Part shown: one piece after another, positions 23,642 to 31,243 of the stretch
Layout: each line of letters starts with the position of its first letter
Numbering within the stretch: position 1 is the first letter of the stretch
Virus record (IMG/VR): IMGVR_UViG_3300038429_000195
Coordinates: 1-64,000 of that record
DNA from: a virus
Strand: one strand, 5' to 3'
DNA: 64,000 bases
Notes under the pieces: generated by a model
What the model was told of the DNA's origin: nothing
The model's input: the letters and a program-made list of their open reading frames with translations, nothing else
Databases searched by the model: none
Program-made: the position numbers and the translations under genes

Positions 23642-25693
23642 TTACTTCACCTTCTCTAAAATACTTTCTACTACTTTAAATCCTAACTTTTTAGTTACAT
23701 CTAATGCTCTTTGACTACCACTTTTCTTTTTAGAAAATGCAAATGGTGTAGCATATCCAGCTATAGCACCCGTTGCTGTCATTTCCTGAATATTTTCTTC
23801 TTCCTCTGGAGGAAAATTTCTAACTGTTTTAAGAGTTGGTACAAATTTCTCTTGCTCTTCATCCCATACTTCAAAAGGATTATTTATACCATGAAATCTT
23901 ATAAATTTTCTTTCCCATCTTGGTGGCCCCAAAATAATTTCAAACACAATATCAGTAGGAGTAATTTTATATAATACTTTAATATTTTCAATATTTCCTA
24001 CAGGGACCTTAAAAAATCTAGAAGCTGCATTTCTTACTTTTTTAATTATAGAATAATCCATTCCTAACCTATGGAGTCCTGACCTATGTATTTCTTCTAA
24101 TTTTTTTCTCGATTCCAATTCTCTTGCTTTTAAATATTTTTTTAAATCTCCCACGGTTTTTACTGTACCACCCTTTATTTCATTCATAATTTGATTTTTA
24201 ACAAATTCAATATCTGCATCTTTTAGTCTTGGATTATGTGCTTTTATCAAATCAAGCATCATATTTATGTTATCTTGTGTTATCTCTATTTTCTCCCACT
24301 CACCACCACCAGCGTAAATGTTAGAACCACGGTTAATTATACGGTTTAATAACATATAAATAAAAGCAATACCCCCTACTGCGGCAGCCGTAGTCAAACC
24401 TACACCAATTTCAGAAAGACCAGAAATTCTTTTTGACCTAACACCACTTTCCATATCATCTTGATACTTTCCATCAGGACCGATTTTTTCTCTTATTTTC
24501 TTTTTAAACACATATGGAGTAGCATATCCACCAACTGCACCCATTTGTTCCTCATAATCTTCTGGTTCAATCGGTTCATCCACATCTGCTTGAGTATATG
24601 GTCTAAGAATTTCTGGACGATATTTTGATAGTTTCTGCTTTCTACATTTATCACACGCTCTTACCAAAGGAATACCCTGACCATCACGTTCCCATTTACT
24701 AGGTAATCCACTACCACAGTCGCATGTTCTTTCCTCATTTTCTTCTGCAACGTTCACAGCTTTCATTGTGCCACCAAGACCCACATCAGCTGCTAAGTCG
24801 GCTCTCGTAGTCATTTTTTCATGAATAATAGGAGTAGCAGATACTTTTCCATTTACAGAACCATCTGGTCCAATTATTACTTCATCACTGGCAAATCTAC
24901 CACCCGATTTAGTCATAATAACATTTATAGTTCTGTCACTTATAGGCGACGTAGATTTTATATGATACCCTCTCCTTTCAAAATGATTAACTGCTCTTGT
25001 TTGTGATGATGTTTGTTTACTCAATTCATGTAAAGAAACTCCACGTTCAGAACCTCCAGCGCCACCACCAACAAAACTAAGATATTTACTAAGATTTATA
25101 TGTGGCTCATTAATACTTCCATCTGGTTTTATATTTGCAACTCTTGTTACTGGACTACCAAGCTTCCCTTTATGTCTTATGAGAATTATACCTACGCCAT
25201 CTGATGTTGGATAAGTATTTCTAAGAATAAATCCTATTTTTTTCAATGTGTTAATAGCTCGTTTCTGAGTTATTGTAGCTTGATGAATATCTGGACCAAC
25301 ACCAAGTATCTCATTCAATATAGCTTTTTCTACCATATTTTTAATCCGAAATTTAAGATGTAATTTTTTTTCAACAATAGAAAAATCTAAACCTCCACCC
25401 GTAAGGCTCATAGGAATATCAGATGCAGCCTTTCCAGTCACAGAACCATTAGGATTTACTAATGCTTCTTCATGGCCATATTTTCCACCCGATTTATCCA
25501 TAATAACTATTACAGTTTTACCTGTTGTATCTGCAGGCATTGTGGATGTAACACGATAATTAAGTTTTTCCAAATATTGCACAACTCCCTTCTGTTGTGG
25601 TGTTTGTTTATTTAACTCACTAGGAGAAACCCATCGTCCTAATTGTTCTTCAACCACATTTTTAATCAATGATTGGAATTGAGATTTTTTCAC
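23642..25693 (-). CDS. Putative head-internal polyprotein: three tandem domains, zinc ribbon, membrane segment
   Basis: 683 aa from a GTG start at 25693. It begins KKSQFQSLIKNVVEEQ. Three repeats of about 85 residues follow (about 16-95, 130-215, 218-300), each with a helix (LNKQTPQQKGVVQYLEKL; TITQKRAINTLKKIGF; LSKQTSSQTRAVNHFERR) and a strand pair such as VIVIMDKSGG plus NPNGSV. A second targeting-like helix (HLKFRIKNMVEKAILNEI) separates repeats 1 and 2. A CDCG...CDKC zinc ribbon lies near 325-355. A GAVGGYATPYVFKKK motif near 387 recurs as GAIAGYATPFAFSKKK near 642. One likely membrane segment (VGLTTAAAVGGIAFIYMLL) is near 430-450. It could be injected with DNA or span the host membrane (inference). 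Confidence 0.65.
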   Translation of the reverse strand: MKKSQFQSLIKNVVEEQLGRWVSPSELNKQTPQQKGVVQYLEKLNYRVTSTMPADTTGKTVIVIMDKSGGKYGHEEALVNPNGSVTGKAASDIPMSLTGGGLDFSIVEKKLHLKFRIKNMVEKAILNEILGVGPDIHQATITQKRAINTLKKIGFILRNTYPTSDGVGIILIRHKGKLGSPVTRVANIKPDGSINEPHINLSKYLSFVGGGAGGSERGVSLHELSKQTSSQTRAVNHFERRGYHIKSTSPISDRTINVIMTKSGGRFASDEVIIGPDGSVNGKVSATPIIHEKMTTRADLAADVGLGGTMKAVNVAEENEERTCDCGSGLPSKWERDGQGIPLVRACDKCRKQKLSKYRPEILRPYTQADVDEPIEPEDYEEQMGAVGGYATPYVFKKKIREKIGPDGKYQDDMESGVRSKRISGLSEIGVGLTTAAAVGGIAFIYMLLNRIINRGSNIYAGGGEWEKIEITQDNINMMLDLIKAHNPRLKDADIEFVKNQIMNEIKGGTVKTVGDLKKYLKARELESRKKLEEIHRSGLHRLGMDYSIIKKVRNAASRFFKVPVGNIENIKVLYKITPTDIVFEIILGPPRWERKFIRFHGINNPFEVWDEEQEKFVPTLKTVRNFPPEEEENIQEMTATGAIAGYATPFAFSKKKSGSQRALDVTKKLGFKVVESILEKVK

Positions 25694-25698
25694 TTTTT

Positions 25699-26571
25699 TT
25701 AAAGTTGATTTTTAATTTCTTTCAAAAGTTCATAAGAAAGTAAAACAACCATAACTTGATTATCCTTTACTATTTTATTTGGTAATGGTTTTACTTTATT
25801 CAGTTGACGAACAACTTCGTTGATTTTTATTCTTATTACATCATTATCCTTAATTTTTGATGATAATTCACACAATTGTTTCTTTACATTATCCACTTCT
25901 TTTACAATATATTCACCAAGCGAATTAGTATTGGAAATATTGTTAATATATTCACGAAGAACATTCTTTTGATTTTCATCTAAATCTTTATATTTCTTAT
26001 TCATACCTTCGACCAATATACGATAAGATAAAAGACGAACATCTTCATTTTGTTGTGCATAAAACTTAAGAATATCCTCTTCACCAGATTTCTTCGGTCT
26101 ATCAACAATGTTTTCAATAATACACGTTTTTGCTTGATAAACTTCTTTTGCATCAAATTTCAAATCTTTGGAAGAATCATCTTCAAATAGTTTGAATATG
26201 GAAGCTAAAGTCCTATAATTTTTAATATTTGCTTTTAAAAAATCGTTAATTGGATAAAGTTCCTTAATTTCCTTAATTAATTCGTATTTTTCCCTCGCTA
26301 ATTTAGCGTTACTAAGTTTTTTTCGTTGTTCTACAATAACCGACAAAAATCTATCCGCATGGTGCTCATCCTTGATTTTTTCAGACAAAAGAAAATTATA
26401 AAGACGCCATTCTCGGCCCAATTCGGTGTTTTCTTTAAAGTATTTAAAAAGTAAATCTTTAGCTTCCGACTCATCTTTACCAGCAATAATATCTGCTGTC
26501 ACTTGTCGTGTCAACAATTCAAACAAAATACCTGTATTTCTAAACTTTGAGTGGCGCATTTTCTTAGGCAT
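25699..26571 (-). CDS. Conserved prohead-cluster protein of T4-like phages, function unknown
   Basis: 290 aa. It begins PKKMRHSKFRNTGILFELLTR (key residues H7-S-K-F-R-N-T-G-I-L-F-E-L-L), a start I recall from uncharacterised proteins lying between portal and protease genes in environmental T4-like phages. The whole protein is helical and charged (LKANIKNYRTLASIFKLFED, MNKKYKDLDENQKNVLREY). It may act in prohead core assembly or head completion; this is inferred from position only. It starts after a TATTTATA octamer (22 nt) with an AAAGG sequence near the ATG, and is separated from the portal gene by 61 nt. Confidence 0.7.
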   Translation of the reverse strand: MPKKMRHSKFRNTGILFELLTRQVTADIIAGKDESEAKDLLFKYFKENTELGREWRLYNFLLSEKIKDEHHADRFLSVIVEQRKKLSNAKLAREKYELIKEIKELYPINDFLKANIKNYRTLASIFKLFEDDSSKDLKFDAKEVYQAKTCIIENIVDRPKKSGEEDILKFYAQQNEDVRLLSYRILVEGMNKKYKDLDENQKNVLREYINNISNTNSLGEYIVKEVDNVKKQLCELSSKIKDNDVIRIKINEVVRQLNKVKPLPNKIVKDNQVMVVLLSYELLKEIKNQL

Positions 26572-26593
26572 ATATTCAACCTTTACACTTATT

Positions 26594-26601
26594 TATAAAT
26601 A
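26594..26601 (-). promoter_or_regulatory. Late-promoter-like octamer TATTTATA
   Basis: Minus-strand TATTTATA lies 22 nt before the start of 25699..26571, in the 61-nt gap after the portal gene. It could start a unit covering the prohead cluster down to 20312. Confidence 0.5.
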
Positions 26602-26632
26602 TGATGTGAACATATGAAAATGTATTATTTCA

Positions 26633-28714
26633 TTATTCATCAATTATGTTATCTTCATCAAGCATTGACTTGCTTCCTGTTGTCGTTGCTTCCTTAATTA
26701 ATTCCTTTTTTTCTCTTTTTGATTTATCCAAATAAGAGTTAAGATTCTTAATCAAACTACTTCTTTGAAGTGTTTCAAGACTGAATGGAGAATTCTTTGC
26801 CCATTTTGGTGTCAGAGAATTACTACTTTTTCTCGGTTTTCTTTTATTTTCCAAATCACCGAGGGGGTCTTCTCCAAAACGGTGTTGTTTGCGAGCATCA
26901 TGTTCCCCTTCTTGCGACGGCCTTTCATAATCTTCAGCATGTTCACCATGTTCCTCTTCTATACTTCCAGTATTATTGATAGCCATTTGATTCCATTTAG
27001 CATAATTAGTATCTCCTTTAATCTTTGCTTCTTGTAACGGTGGTAATACGCCAGCTCCACCGCCTCCTACTGGAGGTCCCAGTTCAGGTAATCCACCGAC
27101 ACCAGCTCCGCCTAGTTCAGGTAATCCGCCGCCGCCCAATTCAGGCAATCCTCCACCACCCGGTGGAAGACCTTCAGCTTTTGGATTAATTTTCTGAAAT
27201 GGTTTAGCAGGGTCATTACCCTCTTCTTCAATGGATTTAAATCTCCACACCTGTTTGGAATCCTCAACAATCTGGTCAAGTAATTCTTCTGAATCATCTT
27301 TGGACAAATTAAAGACGTTTTTGTAAATCCATTGCTTAGAAAATAATTTAGCTTCCATCATATTTTTAGCCAATTCCGTTTTATTTCCCCAAACTTCAAT
27401 CTTTTCCTTCTCAAAAATCGTTGATGGATTAGTAAGTTCAAGTTTAAAATTTACCAAACTTTCATCACGATATCCTTGTGAATACAAATGAACAATAGCA
27501 ATTTTTTCAAGTTCTGATATAAGAACTCTTTGAATACGTTGAATAGTTCTAGCAAATCTTACATCTTCTGATGCTAATGTAGCTTTACCTGAAAGTTCTT
27601 CTTCATAACCTAAGAAAGCTTTAGGAATCTTTAATGCTGCCATTAATTTGTTACGTAAATATTGAATATCATCAATACCCGTCCATTCTATACCACTCAA
27701 AGTTTCAATAGAAGTTCCACTATCACTACCACGAACAGGCAAAATATAGTCTTCCGTCATATTTTGAAGATTAAATCTGAGATTATAATCTCCTGTTTGA
27801 GGGTCAACATATGGAACTCTCTTTAACTTAGTTACCTGCTTTTCTATAAAAGAATCAATATCTTGTGGAGGAATGTTACCTACATCCAACTTGAAAATAC
27901 GTCTTTCTGGAGCACGCATAATACGATTAATCAACATAGCGTCTTCCATTAAAGATAATTGCTTCCAAACACGGCGTGCTCCTTCAATCATAGCTTTACC
28001 ATAAGGAAGGAAGTTTGAATCAGAAAGTAATCTAAAATGAGCACACTCAAAAAATTCCAATGTTTCAACTTGTGACGTATCGGTTGGTCTTATTTGAAAC
28101 TTTACATAATTTTTATTAAGTGGGTCTGTATTTTCAAGCCGTTCAACATTATAGGAAGAAATTGGTTCAATCTGATAAACACCATATTCAGGCGAAATAT
28201 ATAAGCGCATGTAAAAATCACCATATTTAGCCATATTCCTTGTCCAAGACCAAAGATTATGTTCAATATTTAGAACATCATAAAAAAGATTAGTAAGAAT
28301 ACCCTTTATATTTTCATCTTCAGCATGAACAACTAAAATTTTTCCCAATTCATTAACAGTTAACGATTCATCTGCGTAAATATCCAAAGCTGATGCGATA
28401 ATAGGGTCCATATCCATCGTATCATAATCTCTAAAAAGGTCAATACGAGCTGCTTGGTAAGCTAGAGAAAAATCTCTAGTGTAAGCATTATAAGCTGTAG
28501 AACGAACACGATTAAAACGGTCACGCAAACTGTTTCTATCAGTTGCGTACATCAAATCGCTGGTATCCTTTACTTTAAGTTTTTTACCACCAACGTTACG
28601 AACTACAACGCCTGAAGAAAACAACTTCTTTAAACGCGCAAATAAAGACTTTTGCTTTATGTCAACTTCGTCATTATCTACTCTTACTTCTGGTCTTAGA
28701 GGTGAATCAGGCAT
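26633..28714 (-). CDS. 20: Portal vertex protein, gp20-like
   Basis: 693 aa, longer than T4 gp20 (524 aa). The core has MDMDPIIASALDIYADESL, FYDVLNIEHNLWSWTRNMAK, YGDFYMRLYI, MRAPERRIFKLDVGNIPP and a FLGYEEELSGKATLASEDVR crown region, all typical of T4-like portals. It forms the dodecameric DNA gate and nucleates prohead assembly. The extra length is a C-terminal tail: a Gly/Pro/Leu-repeat linker (PPGGGGLPELGGGGLPELGG near 510-545), then a charged segment (EEEHGEHAEDYERPSQEGEHD) and a helical end. The tail may face the capsid interior. It lies between terminase and prohead genes, as expected. Confidence 0.95.
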   Translation of the reverse strand: MPDSPLRPEVRVDNDEVDIKQKSLFARLKKLFSSGVVVRNVGGKKLKVKDTSDLMYATDRNSLRDRFNRVRSTAYNAYTRDFSLAYQAARIDLFRDYDTMDMDPIIASALDIYADESLTVNELGKILVVHAEDENIKGILTNLFYDVLNIEHNLWSWTRNMAKYGDFYMRLYISPEYGVYQIEPISSYNVERLENTDPLNKNYVKFQIRPTDTSQVETLEFFECAHFRLLSDSNFLPYGKAMIEGARRVWKQLSLMEDAMLINRIMRAPERRIFKLDVGNIPPQDIDSFIEKQVTKLKRVPYVDPQTGDYNLRFNLQNMTEDYILPVRGSDSGTSIETLSGIEWTGIDDIQYLRNKLMAALKIPKAFLGYEEELSGKATLASEDVRFARTIQRIQRVLISELEKIAIVHLYSQGYRDESLVNFKLELTNPSTIFEKEKIEVWGNKTELAKNMMEAKLFSKQWIYKNVFNLSKDDSEELLDQIVEDSKQVWRFKSIEEEGNDPAKPFQKINPKAEGLPPGGGGLPELGGGGLPELGGAGVGGLPELGPPVGGGGAGVLPPLQEAKIKGDTNYAKWNQMAINNTGSIEEEHGEHAEDYERPSQEGEHDARKQHRFGEDPLGDLENKRKPRKSSNSLTPKWAKNSPFSLETLQRSSLIKNLNSYLDKSKREKKELIKEATTTGSKSMLDEDNIIDE

Positions 28715-28726
28715 ATTATCCTTTTA

Positions 28727-28930
28727 TTATTTCAATGTAATTTTTAATTCTTTTTTAACTTCTAAAGTCATCCCAAATTTTTCAGGATTTATCACAGATT
28801 GATATAATTCATATAAAGAATCTTTTAATGCATCTTTACCGTGAAATTTCTCAATATCTTCCAAACATTCTAAAGTGATTTTAGATTTAGAATATGGGCT
28901 TATCAATACTAACGTGTTATCTTTTGTCAT
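28727..28930 (-). CDS. Small hypothetical protein between terminase and portal
   Basis: 67 aa. MTKDNTLVLISPYSKSKITL leads into ECLEDIEKFHGKDALKDSLYE and a basic end. No family was recognised. It is preceded by an octamer variant (TATTTATG) 4 nt before the ATG and followed 12 nt later by the portal gene. A late accessory head gene is likely from position. Confidence 0.55.
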   Translation of the reverse strand: MTKDNTLVLISPYSKSKITLECLEDIEKFHGKDALKDSLYELYQSVINPEKFGMTLEVKKELKITLK

Positions 28931-28934
28931 AATA

Positions 28935-28942
28935 CATAAATA
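28935..28942 (-). promoter_or_regulatory. Late-promoter-like octamer variant TATTTATG
   Basis: Minus-strand TATTTATG lies 4 nt before the ATG of 28727..28930, in the 20-nt gap after the terminase gene. It may drive the portal gene too. Confidence 0.4.
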
Positions 28943-28950
28943 TGTTCAAT

Positions 28951-30564
28951 TTATCGTAATAACCAAGTTAAGGATTCAACATCACCCGGTCTTTTACCAA
29001 ATTTCATTTGCCATTGGTCACGACCTGTTGATTGGACTTTAGCAGTATAAATGGGAGTTCTATCTTCATTTTTATTGATGTGTATTTTATCTAACATATT
29101 TTTTGTTAAAACCATTTTTTCATTTCTAAGTCTTAAAGCTGTATCTCTTACCCACAATCCCATACCCAATGCCAAAACTAAATCATCATTATAATTTTGA
29201 GCTGCTTGTGCCTTTCCATTTTCCCAAATAAAAGTTTTTAATTCATTAATCAATCTGATAGAATGAATAATAACCAACTTTTCTCTAAAATATTCCTCTA
29301 TCTTTGAAACTAATAATGGTCTTGTTTTAATTGTTGTAGAAAATCCCGGAAGTAATTTAGCTTCATCACGATTATATCTATTTGACATATTATGATAGAC
29401 ATCTGCTATCTTCGGGTCATTAGTATTAGAATAAAATGTATTTTTATATTGGCGGTCAATAATTTGTTGAAGAACGGCCCAACCAATATTTTCACGTTCA
29501 ACAATCAGAAGTGCATCATTATATTCGGTAGCTAGATACACTAACATATTGCCAAATTCTCTTGTACCTATTTGGTCTTGAAATTCTACAACTTGTTCCA
29601 AGGTTTCTATATCAAACACATGAGCTGCAGAAAAATCAGACCCATCACCACGAGCTACGTCAGCACATACAAGATAATCTTTGCCTTGCATTGGTTCTTC
29701 AAATATCCATAAAGCTTCTCCACTTCTTGCTTCTTTCCTATCTCTTACCATTTCTGGATTTTCTTCGTACCATTTAAGTGTTATTAAATCTACAACGTTT
29801 GCTCCTGATGATAGAAAATCTCCATCACATTCCTGACTAGCAAGTTTAGCACCAAGTTGTTTGGTTTGCTCATCTCTCCATTTTTGGTCACGTTCTGGGT
29901 GAAGATTCCACGAAAGTCTCAATGTTTTAAAATCGTTTTTCTTCCTTTCGGCATCCACCCACATTTTATGAAACCAATTACCAACACCATTCGGGGTTGA
30001 AAGAACAATAGCTTTACCACCGGTTGATAAGGTATTATAAGATGATGCCCATATAGTTTCACTCTCTTCAATAAAAGCTGCTTCATCAATAATCAAAAGA
30101 GACAATGCTTTTGAACGACCAGCATCCTTAGCTGATGACGTAGCTGCAACCTGAGAACCATTTGCAAATCTAAGAGACATATAATTATTTGTGGTTTCCT
30201 TTACTTTTAACCACGATGGCAAATGCTCATTAGCAAAACGAACTTTGGTGATAATTTCCTTTGAAACTTCCTGTTTTATTGAAATAATTAAAATATTTTT
30301 ATCACTATTAAAAATGGACATCCATAAAGAATATGCTGCAATTAAAGTGGTGATACCCAATTGTCTTGATTTAAGTATAAGAATATATCGGTGTAAATCA
30401 AACTCCTTAAGTGTGTCTTCTTGAAATGGATATAAATCAAAAAGTATAGTTCCTCTCGTTGGATGCTGTATTTTTACATATTTTCGCATGAAATATGCAG
30501 GGTCTTCCATGCACTTCTTTGTCTCTTCTTTTATTATATCTCTTAATGTAGGTTGATTTACCAT
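28951..30564 (-). CDS. 17: Terminase large subunit, gp17-like
   Basis: 537 aa. ATPase domain: LKSRQLGITTLIAAY (Walker A, residues 64-78), LLIIDEAAFIEESE (Walker B), VLSTPNGVGNWF (coupling motif). RNaseH-like nuclease domain: LVCADVARGDGSDFS (first Asp), LLIVERENIG (central acidic) and NYNDDLVLALGMGLW (C-terminal Asp pair). It translocates and cuts DNA during head filling. In Walker A the usual Lys of GKT is Ile (G-I-T-T), with Lys65 before the Ser; this K-S-R-Q form is known in other phage terminases. It follows 30566..31180 by 1 nt. Confidence 0.95.
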   Translation of the reverse strand: MVNQPTLRDIIKEETKKCMEDPAYFMRKYVKIQHPTRGTILFDLYPFQEDTLKEFDLHRYILILKSRQLGITTLIAAYSLWMSIFNSDKNILIISIKQEVSKEIITKVRFANEHLPSWLKVKETTNNYMSLRFANGSQVAATSSAKDAGRSKALSLLIIDEAAFIEESETIWASSYNTLSTGGKAIVLSTPNGVGNWFHKMWVDAERKKNDFKTLRLSWNLHPERDQKWRDEQTKQLGAKLASQECDGDFLSSGANVVDLITLKWYEENPEMVRDRKEARSGEALWIFEEPMQGKDYLVCADVARGDGSDFSAAHVFDIETLEQVVEFQDQIGTREFGNMLVYLATEYNDALLIVERENIGWAVLQQIIDRQYKNTFYSNTNDPKIADVYHNMSNRYNRDEAKLLPGFSTTIKTRPLLVSKIEEYFREKLVIIHSIRLINELKTFIWENGKAQAAQNYNDDLVLALGMGLWVRDTALRLRNEKMVLTKNMLDKIHINKNEDRTPIYTAKVQSTGRDQWQMKFGKRPGDVESLTWLLR

Positions 30565-30565
30565 A

Positions 30566-31180
30566 TTATTTTTTCAATTCAGATTCAAGTGTAGTTATTT
30601 CTTTTTCCATTTTTTCTAATTCTCCGTTGACTTTTATCAAGTCTTCCTCTGCGGCTTTCAACCATTGTGGATTACATTTACCTGTCCAAGTCATTATTTC
30701 ACCATTAGATAAAACATCACCCATTTTACCTGAATCATTTTTAAGAAAGTTGATTGAGTCTATAACTTTTTCTTTAAAATCTTCTAACACACCTTGTTTA
30801 TTCTTAAGCAATTTCATCTTTTCATAATTTTTCCACTGTCCATTGATACGATAATCCATTTCTTCTATTTGAAGACAATCATAACATTTGCCTGTTCTTG
30901 GAAATACTTTCTGGTCTAGCCTATCTCCATATGCTCTAACATTTGTGCCACAAATAGAACATCGAGATAATTCGTTAAGTTTGTCAAGTATTGGGGTGTC
31001 AGTTGAACTTAATTGAACTTTATATCCATTCTTTTTTTGCCATTTATTTCCTCTGGAGTCTTTCCATATCTCGCCTTCTTTTCTTTGAGAAATATTTGGT
31101 TCATAACCAACCTGAATAAATGGATTTTCACCATCTAATACTTGCTGTATAGTTTCATAATTCCATTTTCGTCTAGCCAT
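30566..31180 (-). CDS. Zinc-binding coiled-coil protein next to terminase (possible small-terminase role)
   Basis: 204 aa. The N-terminal part is basic (MARRKWNYETIQQVLDGENP, GEIWKDSRGNKWQKKNG). CSIC (about 73-76) and CYDC (about 98-101) form a zinc ribbon. The C-terminal half is helical, ending in a coiled coil (INGELEKMEKEITTLESELKK-like; key heptads 185-204). It sits directly upstream of the large terminase with a 1-nt gap, the place of gp16 in T4, but it does not look like a typical gp16. An AAGGA Shine-Dalgarno sequence precedes the ATG. Small-terminase function is only positional inference. Confidence 0.65.
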   Translation of the reverse strand: MARRKWNYETIQQVLDGENPFIQVGYEPNISQRKEGEIWKDSRGNKWQKKNGYKVQLSSTDTPILDKLNELSRCSICGTNVRAYGDRLDQKVFPRTGKCYDCLQIEEMDYRINGQWKNYEKMKLLKNKQGVLEDFKEKVIDSINFLKNDSGKMGDVLSNGEIMTWTGKCNPQWLKAAEEDLIKVNGELEKMEKEITTLESELKK

Positions 31181-31229
31181 AATATATTCCTTTTATATTA
31201 CATAGTTTACAAAAAATTTTCATAATATT

Positions 31230-31237
31230 TATAAATA
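31230..31237 (-). promoter_or_regulatory. Late-promoter-like octamer TATTTATA
   Basis: Minus-strand TATTTATA lies 49 nt before the start of the gene preceding terminase, in the 63-nt gap after 31244..33460. It is well placed to drive the zinc protein-terminase unit. Confidence 0.5.
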
Positions 31238-31243
31238 AAGTCT

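Noticed and set aside
30566-31180. Firm assignment as small terminase (gp16)
   Set aside because: Position fits, but the zinc ribbon and domain layout are unlike known gp16 proteins, so only a tentative role is given.
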